A stretch of 64,000 nt of DNA. Source: Rattus norvegicus. Lineage: Eukaryota > Chordata > Mammalia > Rodentia > Muridae. The position numbers were made by a program, and so were the translations under genes. The notes beneath the pieces were generated by a model that searched no databases, had not been told where the DNA came from, and saw only the letters and a list, made by a program, of their open reading frames with translations. The stretch covers positions 125,664,710-125,728,709 of the forward strand of contig NC_086020.1 of NCBI RefSeq assembly GCF_036323735.1, written 5' to 3'. Positions 52,301 through 56,250 of the stretch are shown here, one piece after another. Numbering within the stretch: position 1 is the stretch's first letter; each line of letters starts with the position of its first letter.

Positions 52301-55279
52301 ATCCAGAGGGCCTTAGGCAGGTTCCTTTTGGGCCAGGAATGTGGGCAGAAGTGGTTCTCTCCTCTGAGCTCTCAGGATTGTCAGCACTTCTGAGAGTCCA
52401 GCTCCCTCCCCCATGGGATTTGGGTACAGAGAGCTGTGGGACATTATTTGCAATCTTATAAAGAAATCTTGAATGTCTGAAAAAGCTTAACAGTTTTGAA
52501 AATGGCCTCTTCCTGGTCCCTGCTTTTTAACTTTGGGGTTTAAACTCAATGCTTTAAGAGGCTAAGGCTGAAGATAAGGATAAACACAGGGGTAGCTAGG
52601 TGAGACCCTTTCTGAAAACACATAGGGGAAAATAAAGACATTAAAAGAAGTTTGTTTTTTAATAAAAAAAAACATTTTAATTAGCATATACAGTATCATT
52701 TCATCCTGTCTTTTTCAAAGGGAATTTGTTTGGGTTTATCCCCTGCACCTTCTGCTTCCTCCTGCATCATGCTTTCCTGTTGTGATTGTCCTCCCTCACT
52801 GTGCTTCATCCATGTGTGCTCTCTTACCCTCTTCCCTTCCTCAACACTTTCCCTTCCTGTTCATCCTGTTTTCTAGGCTGCCAATAATCCTTATCAGGAA
52901 ATTTTCTTGAGTTCATATTATGTTGCTGCTTCTTTCTGCTCTTTTGGGTACTGGTGTAACCTGGCTTTGGGAGTGGTTTCCTAGATGTAGACGCTGTAGC
53001 TGTGTTGTTTAGACAGAATTCCACTGTCTTTTTTTTTAAATCAAGAATACACCACCTACTTTTATGGTATGTTCAAGAATTTTCTTTCTCCCTCATTATA
53101 TACCTGTGCACTTATTTTCGCCTTAATCTGTATAAATTCTACTCCATCCTAGCCTCTCTTGCCTAATACACAGCCTCCACTAGTAGTTCTTTTCCAAAGC
53201 TAACTTCTGAGAGTCCTTTGCAAGTCTGCACTGATTTTATATTTTTACCCAGTCTCTTTGTTTTGTGTCATCTCATATGTGGCATTTTACATGAATATAA
53301 ATGAAGTATGTCATAAGTAAGAATATAAATATTTTAGGGAGAAATTATCAACAAGCCATTGCTTACTAAAAGTTAGTTACTTCTTTCTCTTTTACCATTT
53401 TATTAATTCTTAATAGGATGAAAGATATGACCATCTGGATCCTGCTGAAATGGAAAAAGTTGAAAAGTACATCAGTGACTCCATGAACTGGCTAAACAGT
53501 AAGATGAACGCGCAGAATAAATTAAGTCTTACTCAAGATCCCGTGGTAAAGGTGTCAGAAATAGTTACAAAGTCAAAGGTAAGCAACTCAAACTCCATTG
53601 AAAACACACCTTACTGATGTGTGTGAGGACAGCAGTGAGTGTGTGGCTCATGGGAGAGTGGAGGAGAGCTCTGCAGTGGTTGATTCTCAGCTGTCCCTTT
53701 CAGGTGGGTTCAAGGATAGAGCTCAGGTGGTCAGCCTTGCCTAGCAGGCACCCCGTACCTGCTGAGCTGCCTCATTGGCTAAAACTTCCTCCTTAATTAG
53801 TGTGAGCACTAAAATACATTTAAGGACTGAAAAAATTAACGGATGTCACCTCTGAGAAATAATCAACTGACAGAGGAACAATTTAGGCCAGACTTGGCTT
53901 TGCTGACTCAACTCTAGGTTTTATGGAGTCCCCACTCCTTTTTCAAAGTTGCCACACATGCTGGATTTTAAGTTCTGGAAGTAATACAGAATGAAGTATA
54001 GCAATGTGATCACCCTACATATCCAGAGGCCTTGAGACTTTAACAACTTGGTTGCAATAGGTCTGTCTTTAGAGTGTGAAATCCTCCACTGTGTCCTGTT
54101 TGTAATTGTATGTAACCTCAGATAAATGTTGAATTTTAATAAATGCTAATAATAAACATGTCAAAAGGTATAAACATGGCAGCAAAACTGTGCAAATTGT
54201 AGTAAGTGAAAACTCTGAGCTAGAGGGCTGACAAAGAAGTGTGTCCCTAGTCACCGAGAATTTGTCATTTGCTGTGCTCATGTTCCTAAGCTTGGCATAG
54301 TTAGAAGGATGTGGAACAGTAAGTACTCTCCCTCACCAATTTATACCTGTACAGTTTTCCTGGAACATTGTGTCAGAGCATACACACACATATATGCCAA
54401 AAAATTTGGAGTGTATACCTGTTGCCAAAACTCAAAATTCTAGAAACTACTGCATAAATCGAAGAATTGCTACTGTATGTGTGATATAGCTATCAAATAT
54501 ATTTTTGTTATAAAGACATTACAACATATTGTACAAAAAGAATTATAAAACCATAATAAAATCACTTTCCTAGGCACTAAACACAGCTCTCACTTGAAAG
54601 GAAATAAGGACATAATTCATTGTGAACAACCTATAAGTGATCTTGGACATGAGGTCAGCTCCCAGCACCCACATGGATGCTCACAGCTTTGTCACTCCCG
54701 TTCCAGAGACTGTGACACACTCACACAGACATGCAGGCAGGCAAAACACCAGTGGACATGAAATTAAAAATCAAATTCACATTTTTTTAAATAAGTACAG
54801 TAGCTGGGTGAGTGGTAGTCTCATACCTTTAATCCCAGCCCTCTGAAGGGAGAGGTGGGTGAATCTCTGAGTTCCAAACCAGCTTGGTCTACACAGTGAG
54901 TTCGGGATAACCAGGGCTACACAAAGAAATTCTTGACTCAAGAAACAAAACAAATAAAAGATACAGTAATAAAATTGTTAAATATAGTGACATATTCAAA
55001 TGTATGAGGATGCATGAGAGATTAGAGAAGACCAACAAATATCTAAGTGTTTGTGTAATGTTTGACATGGCTCATTGTTTCTGTCTCCAGGAACTGGATA
55101 ATTTCTGTAACCCCATCGTTTATAAGCCCAAACCAAAAGTAGAAGCTCCCGAAGATAAAACAAAAGCTAGTAGTGAGCACAATGGACCGATGGATGGACA
55201 GAATGGTGCAGAGAGCAGCCCAGACCCACCCAAAGGAGGCTCCCAGCACACCGACTCTGGAGAGATGGAAGTGGACTAG
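5036..55279 (+). CDS. Hspa4l: Hspa4l, HSP110-family chaperone / HSP70 nucleotide-exchange factor (19 coding exons)
   Basis: Joining 19 exons (5036-5142, 11197-11254, 13650-13790, 21589-21711, 24770-24869, 25181-25314, 32129-32373, 32520-32596, 33131-33282, 33798-33904, 35397-35530, 37241-37437, 41734-41832, 43699-43836, 46376-46501, 46768-46875, 47453-47572, 53417-53578, 55091-55279) gives one open frame of 838 codons plus TAG. I recognise the product as HSPA4L, of near-identical length in other mammals. Visible parts: ATPase domain about 1-385, with [12 protein letters not shown] (5-16), DMGHS (202-206) and VGGATRIP (341-348); beta substrate-binding domain about 395-505; acidic linker about 505-600; helical domain from about 605; polar tail ending MEVD. 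HSP110 proteins act in the cytosol and nucleus as exchange factors for HSP70 and as holdases. This member is known to be testis-enriched and osmotic-stress responsive. HSPA4 is excluded because the linker and tail match HSPA4L. No frameshift or premature stop was seen. Confidence 0.97.
5143..7217 (+). other. Intron 1, 5' part
   Basis: The CpG island tails off by about 5320, then AT-rich unique sequence. No repeat or gene recognised. Confidence 0.6.
7218..7325 (-). repeat. B1 SINE (old)
   Basis: Reverse B1 with TTTTTTGAGACAAGGTTTTG at one end and CCTCCTGCCTCAGCCTCCTG inside. Diverged. Confidence 0.75.
7777..7991. mobile_element. MER5A-like hAT DNA transposon remnant
   Basis: Starts CAGTGGCTCTCA and ends with its inverted match GGTTGAGAAATTC; the interior (TTTTGCCCTCACAGGGACAT, TCTTGTGGGTAGAGGTCAG) resembles the mammalian MER5A family. 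Non-autonomous, ancient. Confidence 0.7.
7992..9750. other. Intron 1 middle, no gene
   Basis: Mostly unique. The stretch about 8572-8790 has facing CAGTGCTGTAC / ATGAACAGTGA ends around AT-rich sequence and looks like another ancient transposon remnant that I cannot place. Confidence 0.45.
9767..10913 (-). mobile_element. 5'-truncated L1 with target-site duplication
   Basis: T-rich tail at 9767, 3' UTR, then decayed ORF2 C-terminus to 10913. Flanked by a perfect 16-bp direct repeat, AAATCTGACTATTTTT, at 9751-9766 and 10914-10929, so the insertion borders are certain. Close in sequence to the copy at 29296-30530. Confidence 0.95.
11197..11254 (+). CDS. Hspa4l: Hspa4l coding exon 2
   Basis: Residues 36-55 (ends NAAKSQ). 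Acceptor ...TTTTTCAG, donor GTATGT. The first base completes the codon begun in exon 1, so the exon accepts any upstream exon ending with two leftover bases. Confidence 0.96.
11384..11480 (+). repeat. B1 SINE (truncated)
   Basis: GTGTGGTGGTACATACCTGTAATCCC then an A-rich end. Only the 5' half is kept. Lies 130 bp after exon 2. Confidence 0.75.
12239..12456 (-). repeat. B3/B2-type SINE
   Basis: Reverse copy ending CTCTTAACCACTGAGCCATC; T-rich start AGATTTTATTTTATTT corresponds to the A tail. Confidence 0.75.
12866..13055 (+). repeat. B2/B3-type SINE
   Basis: Starts near AGAAATGGCTCAGTGGTTAAGAGC and continues into a diverged B2-like body and AT-rich tail. Confidence 0.75.
13110..13345 (+). 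repeat. B2-related SINE, diverged
   Basis: Carries CAGAGGACCCACATTTGAGTG and CATGGTGGCTAACAGCCACC, typical of the B2 middle. Confidence 0.6.
13379..13462 (+). repeat. Polypyrimidine (CT)n tract
   Basis: Imperfect TCTC/CCCT repeat about 190 bp before exon 3. Confidence 0.9.
13650..13790 (+). CDS. Hspa4l: Hspa4l coding exon 3
   Basis: Residues 56-102, phase 0 at both ends (47 codons). Acceptor CCAACAG with a weak pyrimidine tract, donor GTAAGC. Part of ATPase lobe I ([12 protein letters not shown]). Confidence 0.96.
13791..15092 (+). other. Intron 3, 5' part
   Basis: Mostly unique. 14012-14298 carries a rodent interspersed repeat (landmarks CAAGCCATGAGGAGCAAGCC, CAGCTCCTGCCTCCAAG) whose family I cannot name; a related end appears at 34350-34470. 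Confidence 0.5.
15113..15259 (+). repeat. Inverted duplication, arm 1
   Basis: Reverse complement of 17055-17201 with no mismatch in my base-by-base reading (147/147). The left flank, an A-run preceded by TCTTTT, also resembles the A tail of the B3 SINE beside arm 2. Confidence 0.95.
15357..15453 (+). repeat. ID SINE (tRNA-Ala/BC1-derived)
   Basis: GGGGTTGGGGATTTAGCTCA, A-box region AGCTCAGTGGTAGAAC, B box GGTTCGGTCCC, then an A-rich tail. Flanked by perfect 15-bp duplications AATAATTCTAAACTG at 15340-15354 and 15454-15468. Confidence 0.97.
15829..15905 (+). repeat. Degenerate ID-related SINE
   Basis: AATTTAGCTCAGTTTTCAAG ... AAGCACAAGGACCCGAGTTT follows the ID body with many changes and an A-rich end. 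Confidence 0.6.
16021..16437 (+). mobile_element. L1 3'-UTR fragment
   Basis: Starts at AGCAAACCACTGAACTGAG, holds the G-rich 3' UTR, and ends AATAAAGATGGAAGAAAAAA. Only the last 0.4 kb of the element. Confidence 0.9.
16785..16940 (-). repeat. B3-type SINE
   Basis: Reverse copy with GATCCTCTGGAACTGGAGTT and GAGCCATCTCTCTAGCCCC. Confidence 0.75.
17055..17201 (-). repeat. Inverted duplication, arm 2
   Basis: Perfect inverted match to 15113-15259. The B3 SINE at 17202-17384 is inserted at its right end, with TAAATAGTTG duplicated at 17191-17200 and 17385-17394. Confidence 0.95.
17202..17384 (-). repeat. B3 SINE with target-site duplication
   Basis: Reverse copy: T-rich tail, CACACCAAAAGAGGGCATCA, ending AGCTATCTCTCCAGCCCC. 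10-bp duplication TAAATAGTTG on both sides. Confidence 0.9.
17405..17625 (-). repeat. B3/B2-type SINE, diverged
   Basis: Ends CTGAGCCACCTCTCCAACCC; the body carries the CTGGAACTAGAGTCATAGA landmark. Confidence 0.65.
17805..19160 (-). mobile_element. L1 3' half (3' UTR and ORF2 C-terminus)
   Basis: T-rich start, C-rich 3' UTR in reverse, then decayed ORF2 C-terminus (antisense to 18836-19114). Breaks off at about 19160 against L1 sequence of the other strand. Confidence 0.88.
19161..19555 (+). mobile_element. L1 3'-UTR fragment
   Basis: Begins GCAAATGCTAGCAGCAAAGC, runs through the 3' UTR to AATAAAAAATATCCAATAAA, then continues into an AG repeat. Confidence 0.85.
19556..19610 (+). repeat. 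(AG)n(TG)n microsatellite
   Basis: Uninterrupted AG for about 46 bases, then four TG units, between two L1 fragments of opposite strand. Confidence 0.95.
19611..21340 (-). mobile_element. L1 5' half: ORF1 and ORF2 start, decayed
   Basis: Read on the minus strand: a piece of 5' leader, ORF1 from an ATG at 21171 (coiled-coil part, then the RNA-binding C-terminal part to about 19950), then the ORF2 endonuclease N-terminus broken by stops. ORF1 is split by the ID at 20544-20650 and by frame changes, so the element is dead. Confidence 0.9.
20544..20650 (-). repeat. ID SINE inserted in L1 ORF1
   Basis: Reverse ID: long T tail, GGAGCTGGGGACCGAACCC, then TGAGCTAAATCCCCAGCCCC. Perfect 15-bp duplications AGGTTTGATCTTCTT at 20529-20543 and 20651-20665. 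Confidence 0.97.
21589..21711 (+). CDS. Hspa4l: Hspa4l coding exon 4
   Basis: Residues 103-143, phase 0 at both ends (41 codons). Acceptor GGTTGTAG, donor GTGAGC. Contains the [18 protein letters not shown] segment of the ATPase domain. Confidence 0.96.
21960..22115 (+). repeat. B4/B2-type SINE, diverged
   Basis: GGGCCTGAGTTTGATCCCTAG followed by TGCCCTCTAACTTCTGCC, as in rodent tRNA-derived SINEs. Confidence 0.55.
22116..22989 (+). other. Intron 4, no feature recognised
   Basis: AT-rich, no long ORF and no clear repeat. Confidence 0.55.
22990..23128 (+). repeat. B1 SINE
   Basis: TGAGCATGATGGCATATGCC, TTTAATCCCAGGACTTGGGA, tail AAATAAATAAAAG. Confidence 0.85.
23152..23335 (+). repeat. B2-type SINE, diverged
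   Basis: TGTCTCAGTGAGTAAAGGCA then TTGTCCTCTGACCTCTGTAC; directly follows the B1. Confidence 0.65.
23675..23862 (-). repeat. B3 SINE
   Basis: TTAACCAATGAGCCATCTCT then CCAGCCCC at the 5' end in reverse; GGAACTGGAGTTACAGG inside. Confidence 0.8.
24052..24205 (-). repeat. B1 SINE with (TTTG)n tail
   Basis: TTTG repeat, GTTCTTACTATGTAGTCCTGG, GGGATTAAAGGTGTGTACCA. Confidence 0.8.
24206..24769 (+). other. Intron 4, 3' part
   Basis: No coding or repeat feature that I can name. Confidence 0.5.
24770..24869 (+). CDS. Hspa4l: Hspa4l coding exon 5
   Basis: Residues 144-176 plus one base. Acceptor TCTTACCAG, donor GTCAGT. Encodes the connect-1 region ([10 protein letters not shown] ... LRLMNETTA) between the two ATPase lobes. 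Confidence 0.96.
25181..25314 (+). CDS. Hspa4l: Hspa4l coding exon 6
   Basis: Residues 177-221. Acceptor CTCACACAG, donor GTAAGT. Holds the phosphate-2 element as [11 protein letters not shown], the HSP110 form of the DLGGGT motif of canonical HSP70. Confidence 0.96.
25375..25560 (+). repeat. B2/B4-type SINE, diverged
   Basis: ACAGGACCCAAGTTCAGTTTC and ACATACATATAGACAAAACAC follow the B2 body order. Confidence 0.55.
25561..27018 (+). other. Intron 6, 5' part, unique
   Basis: AT-rich, several short ORFs on both strands without domain features. No repeat recognised up to the MaLR LTR. Confidence 0.5.
27019..27365 (+). mobile_element. MaLR 5' LTR
   Basis: Starts TGTGGTGGTTTGAATGCAAC and ends GTAACTAAGACA, the usual MaLR LTR ends. 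Confidence 0.8.
27389..29112. mobile_element. 1.72-kb TG...CA element of unknown family
   Basis: Sits inside the MaLR internal region. Ends TGCCAGG / CCTGACA form an imperfect inverted repeat with TG...CA termini. The 6-bp TGAACT occurs on both sides (27383-27388 and 29113-29118), and the MaLR sequence continues across the junction. The ends and 6-bp duplication suggest an ERVK-like LTR or a non-autonomous LTR element. No ORF over 60 codons with recognisable features, and no internal LTR pair was found. Confidence 0.6.
29296..30530 (+). mobile_element. 5'-truncated L1 with duplicated 3' end
   Basis: Decayed ORF2 C-terminus (29300-29680) and 3' UTR, flanked by AAGAAGTTAGCTAGA (29281-29295) and AAGAAGTTGGCTAGA (30531-30545), one mismatch. 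The last roughly 100 bp of the 3' UTR occurs twice (about 30285-30385 and 30390-30500). Confidence 0.92.
31067..31208 (+). repeat. B1 SINE inside MaLR internal region
   Basis: GCCACACCTTTAATCCTAGC ... CTCTCTCAAAAAG. Confidence 0.75.
31780..32087 (+). mobile_element. MaLR 3' LTR, 41 bp before exon 7
   Basis: Starts TGTGGTGGTTTGAATGAGAC after a purine-rich tract and ends near GAAGAGACA. Shorter and diverged from the 5' copy. Confidence 0.8.
32129..32373 (+). CDS. Hspa4l: Hspa4l coding exon 7
   Basis: Residues 222-302 plus two bases. The largest internal exon (245 nt). Acceptor TTTAAACAG lies 41 bp after a MaLR LTR. Donor is GTACCA, a weak match to consensus, leading into the very short intron 7 (146 bp). 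Confidence 0.95.
32520..32596 (+). CDS. Hspa4l: Hspa4l coding exon 8
   Basis: Residues 303-328 plus one base. Acceptor TTCTCACAG, donor GTAAGT. Encodes the [16 protein letters not shown] helix region of ATPase lobe II. Confidence 0.95.
33131..33282 (+). CDS. Hspa4l: Hspa4l coding exon 9
   Basis: Residues 329-379. Acceptor TTACTTGCAG, donor GTAAGG. Contains the adenosine-binding motif VGGATRIP (341-348) and the end of the ATPase domain ([12 protein letters not shown]). Confidence 0.96.
33452..33515 (-). repeat. B1 fragment
   Basis: GCTGGGATTAAAGGCATGCA preceded by TTGCCTCTGTCTTTGAAA. Confidence 0.7.
33798..33904 (+). CDS. Hspa4l: Hspa4l coding exon 10
   Basis: Residues 380-414 plus two bases. 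Acceptor CTTTCAG, donor GTAGGT. Interdomain linker and first strands of the beta substrate-binding domain. Confidence 0.95.
34133..34342 (-). mobile_element. URR1-like hAT DNA transposon remnant
   Basis: GAGCAGTGATTCCCAACC at one end; interior TAGCAAAATTACAGTTCT and ATTTTATGGTTGGGGTCA match the rodent URR1 family. The far terminus is eroded. Confidence 0.7.
34470..35396 (+). other. Intron 10, 3' part, unique
   Basis: AT-rich with no recognised feature. 34350-34470 resembles the end of the unassigned rodent repeat at 14012-14298. Confidence 0.5.
35397..35530 (+). CDS. Hspa4l: Hspa4l coding exon 11
   Basis: Residues 415-459 plus one base. Acceptor GTGCTGTAG, donor GTAAGA. Beta substrate-binding domain ([20 protein letters not shown]). 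Confidence 0.95.
35531..36850 (+). other. Intron 11, 5' part
   Basis: Unique AT-rich sequence with an impure GT-rich run at about 35773-35820. No gene or clear SINE. Confidence 0.5.
36850..37025 (+). repeat. B4/B2-type SINE, diverged
   Basis: GAGGACCTGAGTTCAACTTC and TTGTCTCTGACCTCCACAC. Confidence 0.6.
37241..37437 (+). CDS. Hspa4l: Hspa4l coding exon 12
   Basis: Residues 460-525. Acceptor TTTCCTTAAG, donor GTAGGT. End of the beta domain ([18 protein letters not shown]) and start of the acidic HSP110 insertion ([14 protein letters not shown]). From here every exon border is phase 0. Confidence 0.96.
37733..37830 (-). repeat. B1 SINE
   Basis: AGACAGGGTCTCACTATGTA and ATTCTGGGATTAAAGA. Confidence 0.8.
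37983..38105 (-). repeat. B1-related SINE, diverged
   Basis: GGCGGGGTCTCACGATCC then CTGCCCTCCTGCTTCC in B1 reverse order. Confidence 0.55.
38203..38240 (+). repeat. (TG)n microsatellite
   Basis: About 19 uninterrupted TG units in intron 12. Confidence 0.95.
38246..38335 (-). repeat. B1 SINE, partial
   Basis: CAATCAGGCTGGCCTTTAAC and GCCTCTCTGAGC. Confidence 0.6.
38515..38720 (+). repeat. B2 SINE
   Basis: GGGAGCTGGATAGATGGCTC, CAGAGGACCCAGGCTTTC, AGCTCCAGATTCCACACCC. Confidence 0.75.
39000..39440 (-). mobile_element. L1 ORF2 fragment with (TG)n inside
   Basis: Minus-strand decayed ORF2 sequence of the same stretch as 107-250, interrupted by a TG run (39240-39279). Confidence 0.85.
39240..39279 (+). 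repeat. (TG)n microsatellite within L1
   Basis: About 20 TG units. Confidence 0.95.
39441..40257 (-). mobile_element. L1 3' end with long T tail
   Basis: T tail (39443-39470), C-rich 3' UTR in reverse, and the end of ORF2 at about 40150-40257. Probably inserted next to or into the L1 at 39000-39440. Confidence 0.88.
40258..40600. repeat. Unassigned LTR-like sequence between L1 pieces
   Basis: GC-richer stretch (CAGCAGCAGCAGCTTGATCC, GTGCGAAGACTTTGTCTATT) with no ORF. Its setting between two L1 pieces suggests an inserted LTR, but the family is unknown to me. Confidence 0.35.
40601..41085 (-). mobile_element. L1 ORF1 fragment
   Basis: Reverse of the ORF1 coiled-coil region, parallel to 20425-20960 but much diverged. 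Confidence 0.7.
41086..41733 (+). other. Intron 12, 3' end, unique
   Basis: No feature recognised. Confidence 0.5.
41734..41832 (+). CDS. Hspa4l: Hspa4l coding exon 13 (acidic loop)
   Basis: Residues 526-558, exactly 33 codons, phase 0 at both ends. Acceptor TTCTTGCCAG, donor GTTAGT. Encodes only low-complexity acidic linker ([15 protein letters not shown]), so skipping it would shorten the loop without a frameshift. Confidence 0.95.
42146..42547 (+). pseudogene. Rpl34-ps: Rpl34 processed pseudogene
   Basis: Intronless copy of ribosomal protein L34 (large subunit eL34) in Hspa4l intron 13, same strand. The ATG at 42182 opens a frame starting [14 protein letters not shown], near the L34 N-terminus. 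After NPGN the copy loses about ten codons and shifts frame. The middle is readable in another frame with an in-frame stop, and the C-terminus ([28 protein letters not shown]) ends in TAA at 42494-42496. A short 3' UTR with AATAAA (42515-42520) and an A-rich run complete the retrocopy signature. Not expected to make protein. Confidence 0.88.
42548..42640 (-). repeat. B1 SINE, partial
   Basis: CTCTGCCTGCCTCTGCTTCC and GGCATGTGCCACCACACTC. Directly follows the Rpl34 retrocopy. Confidence 0.7.
42641..43458 (+). other. Intron 13 middle
   Basis: Contains diverged tRNA-derived SINE pieces at about 42805-42920 and 43125-43232 (reverse). Otherwise nothing recognised. Confidence 0.4.
43459..43513 (+). 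repeat. (TG)n microsatellite
   Basis: About 27 TG units, about 190 bp before exon 14. Confidence 0.95.
43515..43600 (-). repeat. ID-related / B4 SINE
   Basis: ATTGAACCCAGAGTTTATAC ... CTACTGAGCTTCGCTCCCAG is a reverse, diverged tRNA-type body. Confidence 0.65.
43699..43836 (+). CDS. Hspa4l: Hspa4l coding exon 14
   Basis: Residues 559-604, phase 0 at both ends. Acceptor TTTTACAG, donor GTATGT. End of the acidic loop, a basic stretch ([14 protein letters not shown]), and the start of the alpha domain. Confidence 0.95.
44095..44222 (-). repeat. B1 SINE
   Basis: CTAGGCTGGCCTCAAACTC and ATGTGCCACCACCTCTGGC. Confidence 0.75.
44270..44425 (-). repeat. B1-related SINE, diverged
   Basis: GATCTTCCTGTATAGCCCAC and GATCACAGGTATGTAACATC. 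Confidence 0.55.
44426..46040 (+). other. Intron 14, unique
   Basis: AT-rich. One 17-bp motif is tandemly repeated with a 19-bp period (45158-45174 and 45177-45193). No gene seen. Confidence 0.5.
46040..46150 (-). repeat. B1 SINE
   Basis: TTTGAGACAAGGTTTTAATA and GGTATGTACCACTATGCCC; ends about 225 bp before exon 15. Confidence 0.8.
46376..46501 (+). CDS. Hspa4l: Hspa4l coding exon 15
   Basis: Residues 605-646, phase 0 at both ends. Acceptor TTTTTAATAG, donor GTAAGT. Helical bundle ([20 protein letters not shown]). Confidence 0.95.
46768..46875 (+). CDS. Hspa4l: Hspa4l coding exon 16
   Basis: Residues 647-682, phase 0 at both ends. Acceptor TATAACTTAG (weak tract), donor GTTAGT. Helical bundle ([16 protein letters not shown]). 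Confidence 0.95.
46972..47133 (+). repeat. B1 SINE
   Basis: TTGGCATGGTGGAACACACT ... AGACCCTGTCTCAAAAATAA; lies between exons 16 and 17. Confidence 0.8.
47453..47572 (+). CDS. Hspa4l: Hspa4l coding exon 17
   Basis: Residues 683-722, phase 0 at both ends. Acceptor TTATGTGAATAG has a poor pyrimidine tract next to the AG, with the pyrimidine run further upstream. Donor GTACGG. Helical bundle. Confidence 0.94.
47573..48454 (+). other. Intron 17, 5' part, unique
   Basis: No feature recognised. Confidence 0.5.
48455..48620 (+). repeat. B1 SINE with A-rich tail
   Basis: GCTGGGCATGGTGGCATATG ... AGAAACCCTGTCTCAAAAAA; followed by a GAA/GGA purine tract to about 48710. Confidence 0.9.
49247..49312 (+). 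repeat. (GA)n microsatellite
   Basis: About 33 perfect GA units in intron 17. The ORFs reading through it on both strands are composition artefacts. Confidence 0.95.
49380..49530 (+). repeat. B2/B4-type SINE, diverged
   Basis: GTGAGACGGCTTCATGCATC and TTGCCCTCTGACCTTCAGAT. Confidence 0.55.
49531..50162 (+). other. Intron 17 middle, unique
   Basis: AT-rich. Contains the source copy (49812-49833) of a 22-bp word found again inside the neighbouring L1. Confidence 0.5.
50163..52440 (-). mobile_element. L1 with internal ORF2 deletion
   Basis: From right to left on the minus strand: GC-richer 5' leader (52010-52440), ORF1 from an ATG at 52009 with frameshifts, an abrupt junction at about 51007, then the very end of ORF2 and the 3' UTR to a T-rich tail. 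Nearly all of ORF2 is missing. Confidence 0.9.
52441..53416 (+). other. Intron 17, 3' part
   Basis: No named repeat. A minus-strand 66-codon polar ORF lies at 52824-53024 (see findings). Confidence 0.45.
53417..53578 (+). CDS. Hspa4l: Hspa4l coding exon 18
   Basis: Residues 723-776, phase 0 at both ends. Acceptor TCTTAATAG, donor GTAAGC. Last helices of the alpha domain ([18 protein letters not shown]). Confidence 0.95.
53579..54640 (+). other. Intron 18, 5' part
   Basis: AT-rich. A weak SINE-like piece at about 53700-53785; otherwise nothing recognised. Confidence 0.45.
54641..54775 (+). repeat. B2 SINE, partial
   Basis: GCTCCCAGCACCCACATGGA and GACATGCAGGCAGGCAAAAC. Confidence 0.75.
54800..54960 (+). 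repeat. B1 SINE
   Basis: CTCATACCTTTAATCCCAGC ... TTGACTCAAGAAACAAAAC; 130 bp before exon 19. Confidence 0.85.
55091..55279 (+). CDS. Hspa4l: Hspa4l coding exon 19 and stop
   Basis: Residues 777-838 and TAG. Acceptor TGTCTCCAG. A disordered polar tail rich in P, E, D, K and S ends GEMEVD, similar in shape to the EEVD end of cytosolic HSP70. Confidence 0.96.
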   Translation, partial: ELDNFCNPIVYKPKPKVEAPEDKTKASSEHNGPMDGQNGAESSPDPPKGGSQHTDSGEMEVD

Positions 55280-56250
55280 GCGCCATGTAATTCAGCAGGG
55301 GTTAACCACAGGGTCCGTCCATCCTTATGCCTGGTACACACAACATATGTTCAGTTGTTCCTAACTACTTTGTCATTTGTTTTTTGGAGTAGTTTCGAAA
55401 AGTGTCTATATTGAGTGCATATTGATGTCCATTGCTGCTGTGAAGCTTTAGCTGAATATAGACGTACAAATCAGTTTGAGCTCTCCTTACATACTTTGTG
55501 TCAGTATGCAGGACTGCTATGTACTCGGCAACCACCCACTGTAGCCACAGCTTCTACTTGCATAGCCCTCAGCTTCTGTGTGCAGGAACAGGATACTGCA
55601 TTGCTCTTTTGTTGCAGAGGCAGGGTTAACTGCATTATTGTTGTGAAAACAATCTGAAGATAATGTGGTTTAGAGCCACCAGCACTGACCCTTTTCTAGT
55701 TCCCTAATGCTATCACTTAAATATTAAAACAAACGGGAGGTTCTGACATCCTAGAACATCTCACTGATGCGCCATAAGGAATCCAGTCTTGTCATCACAT
55801 AAATGATCAAAATGACACTCAGAGGGACAGTGTGGTTTGAGTTGGAATAACACCAGCATTTGCTGCTTTTGTTAGTAGCATGGATTTGTGTTTCCTCCTC
55901 GAGTAACTCTTCATTTGAAACTGTTGATCTACTTGTCCAAAAGACCAGCTGCTGTCCACACTTGTCCACACTAATGCTAAAGCACTGTTGACCTGCTCAG
56001 GTGTGCATCTGTGATGCTGACAGCCTTGGTTCAGTTTATAGTTGTGTTGGTTTTCTTAATTGCTTTTTGTTAATAATACCTTAATCTGGGGTAGGGAGAC
56101 GTTGCACAATGCCTTGCATTATATATACCTATCACTGATTTAATGTTCCAATGTAGATAGACACTATTAAATAAGCAGTAATTCCTTGAAAGGAGTACCT
56201 GTACCAAGTCTTAGGAAATAATGCTTGTAATAAACTGTGTTACATCAGTA
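55280..56250 (+). other. Hspa4l: Hspa4l 3' UTR (likely extent)
   Basis: AT-rich single-copy sequence with no SINE follows the stop. An AATAAA at 56229-56234 would give a 3' UTR of about 970 nt. A second AATAAA at 56901-56906 could serve a longer form. The cleavage site is inferred from the hexamers only. Confidence 0.6.
56229..56234 (+). terminator. Candidate poly(A) signal of Hspa4l
   Basis: Canonical AATAAA about 950 bp after the stop, followed by TG-rich sequence. The first canonical hexamer I found after the stop. Confidence 0.55.
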
